From Streptomyces canus (GTDB lineage: Bacteria; Actinomycetota; Actinomycetes; Streptomycetales; Streptomycetaceae), in contig NZ_JAUSWW010000001.1 in the NCBI RefSeq assembly GCF_030815415.1, positions 124,001 to 188,000 on the forward strand: DNA of 64,000 nt. The letters are read 5' to 3'. Position numbers and translations under genes: made by a program. Positions 16,038-25,152 of the stretch are shown one piece after another. A model generated the notes under the pieces. That model was not told the origin of the DNA. It made no database searches and was given only the letters and a program-made list of their open reading frames with translations. The first letter of the stretch is position 1. Each line of letters starts with the position of its first letter.

Positions 16038-18722
16038 ATGAGACCCGCACGACTCATGGTGGGACTACTGCAGAGCCTGCTGGTGGCAACAGCGGTCGTC
16101 CTGCCCGCCCAGACGGCGCACGCGGCCGACACCAGCTTCTACGTGGACCCCACCAACGGCAGTGACAGCAATTCGGGAACCAGTACGTCAACGGCCTTCA
16201 AGACGATCGCGAAGGCTCGCGACGCGGTCCGCACGGTGAACTCGGCCATGTCCGGGGACATCGTCGTGAACCTGCGCGGCGGCACGTACCCCCTCACCAG
16301 TCCGGTCGACTTCACCTCCGCCGACTCGGGCACCAACGGCCACAACGTCATCTACAAGGCGTACGGCTCCGAGACCCCCGTCGTCTCCAGCGCCAAGAGC
16401 ATCACCGGCTGGACATCGGCCACCAACGGCGAGTACAAGGCATCGGTCGGCAATCTCGACTTCCGGCAGCTGTACGTCAACGGCGTGCGCGCCACGCGCG
16501 CCCGCTACCCGGACGTCGGCTCCAACTTCCAACTGCAGGGCAGCGACAAGACGGCCCAGGTGCTGAAGGTCCTCAGCTCCCAGATGGCGAACTGGGGCCA
16601 GTTCAACCGCGTCGAGATGGTGCTGCAACTGCAGTGGGCCGAGAACTACCTGCGGCTGAAGTCGTTCGCCAACAGCGGCAACATGGCGAACGTCTCGATC
16701 CAGGACCACGAGGCCGGCATCCTCTTCCAGCGGCCTTATCCGCTGCTGTCCAACGGCTCACCCCTGCACTTCGAGAACGCCCACGAGTTCCTCACGGAGC
16801 CCGGTGAGTTCTACCTCGACAAGGCCGCGCAGACGCTCTACTACCTCCCCCGGCCGGGGGAGACCATGACGTCGGCCACCGTGCAGGTCCCGACACTGCA
16901 GACCCTCTTCAACATCCAGGGTGACAGCCTCAGCGCCCCTGTTCACAACCTGCAGTTCTCCGGCATCACCTTCACCCAGACCAACTGGACCGAGGCCAGC
17001 AACAACGGCCTGCTCAACGCCCAGGGCGGCAACTCCAACATCTCCGCCGACTCCAGCAACCACCAGTACGTCAACCGCCCGCCGGCCGGTGTCTACGCTG
17101 CCGACGCCGACAACCTGTCCTTCACCGGTAACACCTTCACCCAGATGGGCTCGACCGCCCTGGACCTGCACCACGGCGTCCACAACTCCGCCGTCACCGG
17201 CAACATAATCCAGGACATCGCGGGCAACGGGATCACGGTGGGCAAGTTCTCGGATCCCACCGTCGAGTACCACACCGTGTACAACCCGCCCACCTCACCC
17301 GCGGGCGAGGACGCACGCGAAGTCGTCAGTGGTGTCAGCGTCACCAACAACCTGATCAACCGCATCGGTGAGGACTACTACGGCACCGCCGGCATCAACG
17401 CGGGCTTCGTGAACGGCACCACCATCGACCACAACGACATCTCCGACTCCGCTTGGGCCGCGATCTCCCTGGGCTGGGGCTGGCAGTCGGCCGCCAACGC
17501 GGAGGGCAACAACTCCGTCAGCTACAACCGCATCGGCAACGTGATGAACCAGTTGTGCGACGCGGCAGGCATCTACCACCTCTCCAACGACCCCGGCACG
17601 GTGATCAACAACAACTACATCCACGATGTGGTCCGCACGCCCACCGCGTGTTCCTCGGCCGTGGCCGGCACCTATCTCGACGAGGGCTCGAGCAACATGA
17701 CCCTTGCGAACAACGTCCTGTCGCACACCGACAACTTCATCAACCGCAACGCCAACGGCCCCAACGTCACCCTCTCCAACAACACGACCACCGGAACCGC
17801 GGTGATGCAGGCCTCGGGTCTGCAGTCGGCCTACAGCGGGCTGCTGGCGAAGATCAATCTCGCCTACGGCAAGGCGACCTCCGCGTCCTCCGTCTACAAC
17901 TCCACCTGGGCACCGGCCAAGGCCAATGACAACGACCCGGCGACCGGCTGGTCCCCCACGGGGAGCGACACCTCGGCCTGGTGGCAGGTCGACCTCGGCA
18001 GTGCGTACCAACTCGGCCAGTTCTCCTTCACCACCCGCCAGGACATCGACCAGCCCGAAACCCGCAGCAACTTCGAGATACGCGGCTCCAACGACCCCAG
18101 CTTCGCCGAATACACGGTGCTGGGACGCCAGGACGCCGCGACCCTTCCGTATACCTCGACGCTGACGGCCAAGATCGACGCACGGCAGAAGTTCCGGTAC
18201 GTGCGCGTCGCCAAGACCGACGGCGCCTACTTCTACATCGACGACTTCAGCGTGCAGCAGGCTGGCACCGCGCTGCAGAACTCGGGCACCGCGCCGTCCT
18301 TCAACCCGTCGACGAACTACACGATCAAGAATGTCAACAGCGGCCTGGTGGCCGACGTCTACCAAGCTTCCACCGCGGACAACGCCGCCGTGATCCAGTG
18401 GCAGAGCACCTCGGGCACCAACCAGCAGTGGAACGTCGTGCGGGTCAGCGGCAACCTCTACAAGATCGTCAACCGTAACAGCGGCAAGGTCCTCATCATC
18501 TCCAACGGCTCCCACTCCAAGGGTGCGGCGGTCGTCCAGTCGACCTACAACGGAGGCAACAACCAGCTCTGGTACTTCGAGCCGAGCAGCAGCGGATACG
18601 TCATCCGCAACTTCGAGAGCCGGCAGGCCCTGGAGGTCGGTGGCGCCTCCACCACCGCCGGCGCCGCGCTCGACCAGTGGACGGCACTGAACCAGACCAA
18701 CCAGCTCTGGACGATCCAGTGA
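16038..18722 (+). CDS. Secreted beta-helix protein with F5/8 type C and ricin domains
   Basis: This is an 894-residue exported protein. AAGGAG precedes the ATG, and the signal peptide ends near AHA-ADT (residue ~30). Residues ~30-610 form a right-handed parallel beta-helix, with an N-terminal FYVDPTNGSDSNSGTS segment (DUF1565-like) and many Asn-rich turns such as VTNNLINRIGEDYYG. Residues ~615-750 look like an F5/8 type C lectin domain (WAPAKANDNDPATGWSPTG, WWQVDLGS), and the end is a ricin-type lectin with QQW and NQLW repeats. Beta-helix proteins of this kind are usually polysaccharide lyases or glycosidases. Its place after rhamnose genes suggests a rhamnose-rich polysaccharide, but no catalytic residue is assigned. 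Confidence 0.85.
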   Translation: MRPARLMVGLLQSLLVATAVVLPAQTAHAADTSFYVDPTNGSDSNSGTSTSTAFKTIAKARDAVRTVNSAMSGDIVVNLRGGTYPLTSPVDFTSADSGTNGHNVIYKAYGSETPVVSSAKSITGWTSATNGEYKASVGNLDFRQLYVNGVRATRARYPDVGSNFQLQGSDKTAQVLKVLSSQMANWGQFNRVEMVLQLQWAENYLRLKSFANSGNMANVSIQDHEAGILFQRPYPLLSNGSPLHFENAHEFLTEPGEFYLDKAAQTLYYLPRPGETMTSATVQVPTLQTLFNIQGDSLSAPVHNLQFSGITFTQTNWTEASNNGLLNAQGGNSNISADSSNHQYVNRPPAGVYAADADNLSFTGNTFTQMGSTALDLHHGVHNSAVTGNIIQDIAGNGITVGKFSDPTVEYHTVYNPPTSPAGEDAREVVSGVSVTNNLINRIGEDYYGTAGINAGFVNGTTIDHNDISDSAWAAISLGWGWQSAANAEGNNSVSYNRIGNVMNQLCDAAGIYHLSNDPGTVINNNYIHDVVRTPTACSSAVAGTYLDEGSSNMTLANNVLSHTDNFINRNANGPNVTLSNNTTTGTAVMQASGLQSAYSGLLAKINLAYGKATSASSVYNSTWAPAKANDNDPATGWSPTGSDTSAWWQVDLGSAYQLGQFSFTTRQDIDQPETRSNFEIRGSNDPSFAEYTVLGRQDAATLPYTSTLTAKIDARQKFRYVRVAKTDGAYFYIDDFSVQQAGTALQNSGTAPSFNPSTNYTIKNVNSGLVADVYQASTADNAAVIQWQSTSGTNQQWNVVRVSGNLYKIVNRNSGKVLIISNGSHSKGAAVVQSTYNGGNNQLWYFEPSSSGYVIRNFESRQALEVGGASTTAGAALDQWTALNQTNQLWTIQ

Positions 18723-18738
18723 CGCTCCGCTTGTGAGG

Positions 18739-18789
18739 CGACGGCCCCGCTACGGCCGGCAGCTCAGCTGTCGGCCGGCGGGGCCGTCG
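18739..18789 (+). terminator. Long terminator hairpin
   Basis: A perfect 12-bp outer stem (18739-18750 with 18778-18789) encloses a second stem of about 11 bp with one wobble. It begins 17 bp after the stop of the beta-helix gene. Confidence 0.8.
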
Positions 18790-18839
18790 TCACTACAGCG
18801 CCTTCCCACGACCACCACCGCGCCGCCCTGGAGCCCCCC

Positions 18840-19712
18840 ATGCCCCGGCCCGACACCCTCGCCCTCGTCGACGCCCATCACCACCTCTGGGATCTCGACC
18901 AACGTGCGCAGCCCTGGCTCGACGAGCCCGTCCTCGCGCCCATCCGACGCTCCTTCACACCCGCCGGCCTCGCCGCCGACGCCACCCGCACGATCGCCGG
19001 TCACCGGCTCACCACCACCGTGGTCGTGCAGTGTCTGCCCTCCCTGCCCGAGACCGAGGAACTCCTCGCACTCGCGGACCGGGAACCGCTCATCGGCGCG
19101 GTCGTCGGCTGGGCCGACCTCACCGACCCCGCGATCGGTGACACCCTCGACGGTCTGCTCGCCGGACCGGGCGGCCCGTATCTACGGTCGCTGCGCCACC
19201 TCGTCCAGGGCGAGTCAGAGCCCGGCTGGCTGCAACGGCCCGATGTGCGCCGGGGTCTGCGGGCGGTGTTCGCGCGCGGCCTCGCCTACGACGTGCTGGT
19301 CCGTGCTCACCAACTGCCGTCGGCCGTCAGGCTCGCCGAGGACCATCCGCATCTCCCGCTGGTACTCGACCACGCCGGCAAGCCGCCCCTCGCGGACGGC
19401 GAACTCGGCGAGTGGGAGAAGCAGATACGGTGCCTCGCGGCCCGGCCTCAGGTGACGTGCAAGGTGTCCGGGCTGGTCACCGAAGCGGACTGGACCGCCT
19501 GGACGACCGACGACATCCGTCCCGTATGGGAGGTGCTGCTGTCCGCGTTCGGGCCCGAGCGACTCATGTTCGGCTCCGACTGGCCGCTGTGCCGCCTCGC
19601 CGGGGGCTGGGAGCGTTGGGCCGCCACCGTCGAGGAACTCCTCCAGGACTGCTCCCCCGGCGAGCGCACAGCGGTGCTGGCGGGCACCGCCACCCGCTTC
19701 TACCGTCTGTGA
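18840..19712 (+). CDS. Amidohydrolase family 2 protein, probable sugar lactonase
   Basis: This is a 290-residue metal-dependent hydrolase of the amidohydrolase 2 family. It starts with the metal motif VDAHHHLWDLD, has VLDHAGKPPL mid-protein (His ligand), KVSGLVTEADW and the C-terminal FGSDWPLCRLAGGW with the conserved Asp. This pattern is seen in L-fucono- and L-rhamnono-lactonases. With rhamnose mutarotase nearby, a lactonase step in non-phosphorylated rhamnose or fucose oxidation is a reasonable guess. It is separated from the preceding gene by a terminator, so it has its own promoter or depends on read-through. Confidence 0.82.
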   Translation: MPRPDTLALVDAHHHLWDLDQRAQPWLDEPVLAPIRRSFTPAGLAADATRTIAGHRLTTTVVVQCLPSLPETEELLALADREPLIGAVVGWADLTDPAIGDTLDGLLAGPGGPYLRSLRHLVQGESEPGWLQRPDVRRGLRAVFARGLAYDVLVRAHQLPSAVRLAEDHPHLPLVLDHAGKPPLADGELGEWEKQIRCLAARPQVTCKVSGLVTEADWTAWTTDDIRPVWEVLLSAFGPERLMFGSDWPLCRLAGGWERWAATVEELLQDCSPGERTAVLAGTATRFYRL

Positions 19713-20061
19713 GGCACCGGCAGAAGGACACATGAGATCTCGCGAGATCCCGGATACCTCGCTGGAACTCACCGAGCCGGGCTTTGGCACCTCGGCCCGT
19801 CGCCGGCTGCTCGTTCCCAACCAGCACCCGCGAAGGATCGACACCGAAGGGTTCGTCGTAGATGTCGGCGGGCCGCTACCGCCTCCTCGACCAGTCGGCC
19901 CCGGACGACGTCCTGGCGGTGGCCAGGCGTGGGCGAGGGCATCCTCGTCGCGGCCGGCGTGTTCGCGCTTCGGCCATCGCCGACCTGAGCGCCGCTCCCG
20001 GCACGACACTCCCGGCCGCCGCGCCCCTGCGCGGGGATGCGCCTCTTTGCTCTTCGAGGCG
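19713..20061. other. Intergenic stretch without recognisable gene
   Basis: About 350 bp between the amidohydrolase stop and the remnant ethD 3' end. A 14-bp palindrome GATCTCGCGAGATC (19736-19749) is present. Open frames here show no family resemblance and no ribosome site, so I call none. Confidence 0.55.
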
Positions 20062-20319
20062 TCACCCCGCAGCGTCGCCCTCGGCCAGGTCGTCGAAGAT
20101 CACGACCTCGCGGGTGAGGAGGAAGAAGGACAGCGAGGGCGGGAAGTGCGCACCATGCTTCTCCGCATGCCCTGCCAAGGCCTCCTGCCAGGCACAGAAG
20201 CCGGTCAGGGCCTCCGCCTCCTCGAACCACAGGGCGAAGTAGGCGTCGTACGAGGGCTGCTCCGATGTGCCTCCGAAGTACGCTGCCATGCCGTCCCCGG
20301 GCAGGGCCGTGTTCCACTC

Positions 20320-20480
20320 TTGACATCCTCCCCTCCCTAAAGGGAGGGGATTCCTACGGCTCGCGCCGTGGGTGTTTCTGCTTCGTCGCCGACTGCCCGC
20401 CCGGAGAACTCCGTTGAGGTCTTACACCAGCTCCACAGACAGATGCGGTCAGCCCGACCGCCAGAATATTCTTCGCCGCG
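20320..20480 (-). ncRNA. Predicted omega (reRNA) guide RNA scaffold
   Basis: TnpB proteins use an RNA made from the 3' end of tnpB and the right end of the element, with the guide taken from flanking DNA. Here the RNA would end its scaffold at the AT-GTCAA edge (20320, minus strand) after the 10-bp hairpin, and the guide would begin GAGTGGAACACGGCC at 20319 going down. The 5' limit is a guess. Confidence 0.45.
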
Positions 20481-21556
20481 TTCACGTCCCGGTCGTGGGT
20501 CGTGCCGCAGTCGCACGTCCACTCACGGACATGCAGGGGCATCTTCGATGCGATGGTGCCGCAGGCGGAGCACAGTTTGGACGATGGGAACCACCGGTCG
20601 ACGGTGATCAGTTCCCGTCCGTACCACTGGGCCTTGTACTCCAGCATGGTGCGCATCTCGCGCCAGGCCGCGTCACTGATGGCGCGGGCCAGACTGTGCT
20701 TCTTGACCATGTTGCGCACGGTCAGGTCCTCGATCACGATCGTTTGGTTCTCACGAACGAGCCGAGTGGTGATCTTGTGCAGGTGGTCCCGGCGCCGGTC
20801 GGCGATCCGGGCATAGACCTTCGCGACCTTGACGCGGGCCTTGCGCCGGTTCGCGCCGTCACCCCTGGCCTTGCGGGCCAGGTTCTTGTGAGCTTTGGCC
20901 AGGCGGCGCCGGTCGACCCGCTCGCATTTCGGATTGGTGATCTTCTCGCCGGTCGAGAGGGTCAGGAGGCTGGTGATACCGGCGTCGATGCCAACAGCGG
21001 TATCCACGACGGGCAGCGGCTCGACCGGCATGTCGTCGCACAGCATCGACACGAACCAGCGCCCGGCCGCGTCCTGCGACACCGTTACCGTGGACGGCAC
21101 CGTGCCCTCGGGAAGAGGCCGGGACCAGACAATGCCCAGCGGCTCCGTCATCTTGGCCAGGGTCAGCTTGCCCTCCCGGAACCGGAATGCCGAGGACGTG
21201 TACTCGGCAGACTTGCCGGACTTCTTCTTCGACTTGAAGCGCGGGTACTTGGCCCGCTTGGCGAAGAAGCTGGAGTACGCCGTCTGCAAGTGCCGAAGTG
21301 CCTGCTGCAACGGGACGCTGGAGACCTCGCACAGGAAGGCCAGCTCCTCGGTCTTCTTCCACGCCGTGAGCATTGCCGAGGTCTGGTTGTAGTTGACCCG
21401 CTCCTGACGCGTGAACGCCTCCGACCTCGCGGCCAGGGCAAGGTTGTAGACCTTCCGGACGCACCCGAACGTGCGCGACAGCTCGGCTGCCTGCGCATCG
21501 GTCGGATAGAAGCGGCACTTGAACGCCCGCTTCACGCCGGTCGTGGTCACGGTCAC
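20354..21556 (-). CDS. tnpB: TnpB, RNA-guided RuvC-type endonuclease
   Basis: This is a 400-residue TnpB, the ancestor-type of Cas12, an RNA-guided DNA nuclease that favours retention of its element. The N-terminal domain begins RAFKCRFYPTDAQ. The RuvC residues are all present: D191 in VGIDAGI, E276 in IVIEDLTV and D357 in HDRDVNAAKNIL. A zinc ribbon is formed by C329, C332, C348 and C350. The length is normal and there is no frameshift, so it should be active. The start is a GTG at 21556. It lies inside the ethD remnant on the same strand. Confidence 0.93.
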   Translation of the reverse strand: MTVTTTGVKRAFKCRFYPTDAQAAELSRTFGCVRKVYNLALAARSEAFTRQERVNYNQTSAMLTAWKKTEELAFLCEVSSVPLQQALRHLQTAYSSFFAKRAKYPRFKSKKKSGKSAEYTSSAFRFREGKLTLAKMTEPLGIVWSRPLPEGTVPSTVTVSQDAAGRWFVSMLCDDMPVEPLPVVDTAVGIDAGITSLLTLSTGEKITNPKCERVDRRRLAKAHKNLARKARGDGANRRKARVKVAKVYARIADRRRDHLHKITTRLVRENQTIVIEDLTVRNMVKKHSLARAISDAAWREMRTMLEYKAQWYGRELITVDRWFPSSKLCSACGTIASKMPLHVREWTCDCGTTHDRDVNAAKNILAVGLTASVCGAGVRPQRSSPGGQSATKQKHPRREP

Positions 21557-22136
21557 AAACTAGGCCGCAGTCCTGTAAAGATCAAACCTGCGGGTCAGAG
21601 CACCGCGGTCCGCCCAAGGGGCGAATCGCAGCCCGTTGCCCTGCTCCGCAGGAGCTTCGTTTCCCCCCACCTAAAGGTGGGGGTATCCACGAAGGACTCC
21701 CGATGACCGCGCACGTACCGGGCGGGCCCGGCGGAGTCGGCGAACAGGTCCTCGTACGCGCGTCGCAAACCCTCCTGGAAGGCACCCGGAGCCAGCCCCT
21801 CGGCGGCCTTGAGGAAGTGGAGGATCTTCACCGTGCCGGTTCCGGATCGGGGCACCTCGGCACCGCTCTCCTCGACGAGGAGGCTGACTGCGGCAGCCTG
21901 GTCGCTGAAGTTGGCCCCGTCCGGGCCGACGACGTCGCGCGTGTACGGGTCCGCGAAGGTCTGCGCCATGGACTCGAGGTCGTCGAAGTACAGCTCGGTC
22001 ACGGAGTCGCGAGGGAGCGTCAGCTGGTAGCCCACGTCCCCGAGCGCGCCGTAGGCGCCGCCGTCCGGCGGCCACCAACTTGATCATTTTCGTCTCCTGG
22101 TGTGTCGAGGTGTGACAGATATCTGTGAAGGACCGG

Positions 22137-23188
<1,052 letters not shown>

Positions 23189-23192
<4 letters not shown>

Positions 23193-24058
23193 CGTGCCGA
23201 CTTGGCTTCCGGGGCCAGCACGATGTCGAACCGGGCGTGTGTGAAGGGCACGGTCACGCCGAAGCGCTCGGCCTCCCGCTTCTCGTACGACTCGGTGAAG
23301 TCGGTGATCAGGCCACGCTTGACCGCGAAGACGGCGTCGGAGTCGACGTACGGGCTGCCCGCGACGAACGCGTGGGTGGTGATCGGCCGGTGGCGCTCGG
23401 CGCTCGCGATGAAGTGGACGTGGGCGGGTCGGTAGGGGTGTCGGCCGGTGGCTTCGAGAAGGCGGCCGACGGGGCCGTCGGTGGGGATCGGGTAGTGGGA
23501 GGGGACGACGGTACGGAACCAGTAGCGGCCCTCGCCGTCCGTACGGAACAGCCCGCGGCCGTTGCCCGGCGGCTGTACGTCGGGCTGTTGCACGTCGTAG
23601 AAGCCGTCCTCCGAGCACTGCCACACGTCGAGTTCGGTGTCCGGCAGCGGGGTGCCGTCGGCGGTGAGCACTCGGCCGGACACCACACACGGGCGGCCGG
23701 TGCCCAACAGGTCGATGGAGTCGCCGAGTTCACGGCGGGGTGACTCGGTCATGTGGAAGGGGCCGAGGACGGTGCTCTCGGTTCCCTCCTCGGCCCCGTT
23801 CAGGGTCTCGACGAGCATGGAGACGCCCAGGACGTCGGAGAGCAGGACGAACTCCTGGCGGGTGTCGTCGCAGGTCTGGCCGACGGCGGTGAGGAAGCCG
23901 ATCGCGGCTTCCCATTCCTCCATCGTGGGTTCGACGTCCCGCACGAAGTCATGGAGGTGGCGGGTCAGGCTCTCCATGACCTCGCGCAAACGCTGGTCCT
24001 TGGTCTCCCGGAAGCTGTCGACCACCGCGTCGGTGGCGGTCTCGACGGTGAAGTCCAC
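23189..24058 (-). CDS. Hydroxyquinol 1,2-dioxygenase (intradiol)
   Basis: This is a 289-residue intradiol ring-cleavage dioxygenase converting hydroxyquinol (1,2,4-benzenetriol) to maleylacetate. It has the N-terminal helical dimer domain (~1-100), then the beta-sandwich with probable Fe(III) ligands Y154, Y189, H213 and H215 (YRPAHVHFIAS). The start is a GTG at 24058 with AGGAAG upstream, 8 bp after the hydrolase stop. The pairing with maleylacetate reductase supports hydroxyquinol rather than catechol as substrate. Confidence 0.92.
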
Positions 24059-24066
24059 TGGTCTTC

Positions 24067-25152
24067 CTAACTGTTCGTGGCAAGGTGGTCGCTGAACCAG
24101 TCACCGGTGAGCGCGTCGCGTTCGGCCGCGTGGTTGTAGAGGGTGTGCTCGCCGTCGGGCCAGATCCGCACCGTGGCGGTGGTGGGGTCGGCGGCGCGGA
24201 GGAACGGCTCCTGGTCCTCGTAGCGGGCGAGGGGGTCGCGGCCGCCGTGCAGCAGGAGCAGCGGGCAGCCGATGCGGTGCTTGTCCGGGTCGAAGCGCAG
24301 GCCGTCCATGACCTCGGCCACCCGGCCCAGGTCGTCGGTGCCGACCACGGCGGCCATCTGATCGCGGGCGGTACGGAACTCCGGGACGGTCGGGACCGCC
24401 GGAGCGCCGTTGACGACCACCGCGCCGACGCGCGGATCGACGGCGGCCAGGTGGGCGGCGAACAGGCCGCCGAAGCTGACCCCCTGGACTCCGATGGCAC
24501 CGCCGAGGCGGGGATCGGCCTCGACCAGGTCGACGAAGCGGGCGAAGCCGTCGGTGACATGTTCGGCGACGTACAGTCCGTGGCGCAGCCGCGACTCGCC
24601 CTGACCGGGGCCTTCGGCGAGCAGACAGGCCAGGCCGCGCGCCGTGTACGCGTCGGCGAGGGAGAGATACGCGGCCCCCCAACCGCTCAGCCCGCCCCAC
24701 ACGATGACGGTGGCCCGGGGCGGGGCGGTCTGCGGCAGAACCAGCCAGCCGCCGAGGACGCCGCCGCGGTGACTGATCTCCACCCGCTCCACGCCGGGTG
24801 CGAGAGCGGCGGTGGCGGCGGTGTGGCGGGCATACAGCTCCCGCTTCGCCGAGGTGTCGCTCTGGTACGCCATCTGCGCGAACATCAGGGCCGCGGAGGC
24901 GAACCGGTATGCCTGCCGGGCGGTGGTGCCATACCCGGCGGCTTGCGCCGACCGCGCGCGCACCAGTTGTACGTCGGCGATGATCGCGGCGGCATCCTGC
25001 CACGGGATTCCGGCGGTGGTGTCGGCAAGCAGCCGTCGGGCGTCGGCGGGGTCCATGCCGTAGTCGGTGAGCCGGGTGAAGGGCATGGCCCGGTGCTGGG
25101 CGGCGACCAGCGGCGACAACTCGGCCCCCGCTCCAGGATCTTCGTGCGTCAT
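24067..25152 (-). CDS. Alpha/beta hydrolase, FrsA / DHPON-hydrolase-like
   Basis: This is a 361-residue alpha/beta hydrolase with an N-terminal helical region (~1-120) before the core domain. The nucleophile elbow is GVSFGG within GAIGVQGVSFGGLFAAHL, the acid lies near GGRDPLARYEDQ, and the catalytic His in DGEHTLYNHAAE. This layout matches 2,6-dihydroxypseudooxynicotine hydrolase and FrsA-type esterases, some of which cut a C-C bond next to a ring ketone. The ATG at 25152 overlaps the monooxygenase stop (ATGA). In this operon it could release an acyl side chain from a hydroxylated aromatic ketone, giving hydroxyquinol; that is inference. Confidence 0.82.
   Translation of the reverse strand: MTHEDPGAGAELSPLVAAQHRAMPFTRLTDYGMDPADARRLLADTTAGIPWQDAAAIIADVQLVRARSAQAAGYGTTARQAYRFASAALMFAQMAYQSDTSAKRELYARHTAATAALAPGVERVEISHRGGVLGGWLVLPQTAPPRATVIVWGGLSGWGAAYLSLADAYTARGLACLLAEGPGQGESRLRHGLYVAEHVTDGFARFVDLVEADPRLGGAIGVQGVSFGGLFAAHLAAVDPRVGAVVVNGAPAVPTVPEFRTARDQMAAVVGTDDLGRVAEVMDGLRFDPDKHRIGCPLLLLHGGRDPLARYEDQEPFLRAADPTTATVRIWPDGEHTLYNHAAERDALTGDWFSDHLATNS

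Larger units (their letters stand above)
20320..21684 (-). mobile_element. IS200/IS605-group element with tnpB only (IS1341 type)
   Basis: The element spans ~1365 bp and carries only tnpB, with no tnpA Y1 transposase, so it would need a transposase in trans. The ends have subterminal hairpins: TCCCCTCCCT-AA-AGGGAGGGGA at 20329-20350 at the 3' end of tnpB, and CCCCCACCT-AA-AGGTGGGGG at 21664-21683 at the 5' end. The 3' terminus reads TTGACATCC on the plus strand. The ends are set by the rule that removal restores the ethD frame, which is inference but exact to the base. No target duplication is expected in this group. Confidence 0.8.
20062..22087 (-). pseudogene. EthD-domain protein gene, interrupted by TnpB element and with 5' deletion
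   Basis: Two pieces of one EthD-like gene flank a mobile element. The upstream piece (about 22075-21685) encodes GYQLTLPRDSVTELYFDDL and later KILHFLKAAEGLAPGAF, ending HRESFVD. The downstream piece (20319-20062) begins EWNTALPGDGMAAYFGG and ends REVVIFDDLAEGDAAG. Joining 21685 to 20319 keeps the frame exactly. Separately, the start (ATG at 22087, MIKLVAA, with GGAGACG) runs into the body out of frame at DGGAYGALGDVGYQ, which suggests an internal 5' deletion of the first domain. EthD proteins are ferredoxin-fold accessory enzymes. This is the last gene of the hydroxyquinol operon, 49 bp after maleylacetate reductase. Confidence 0.75.

Noticed and set aside
19732..20340. Frames on both strands between the amidohydrolase and ethD remnant
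   Set aside because: No family resemblance, no ribosome site, and odd composition. Only the ethD 3' part (20319-20062) is supported.
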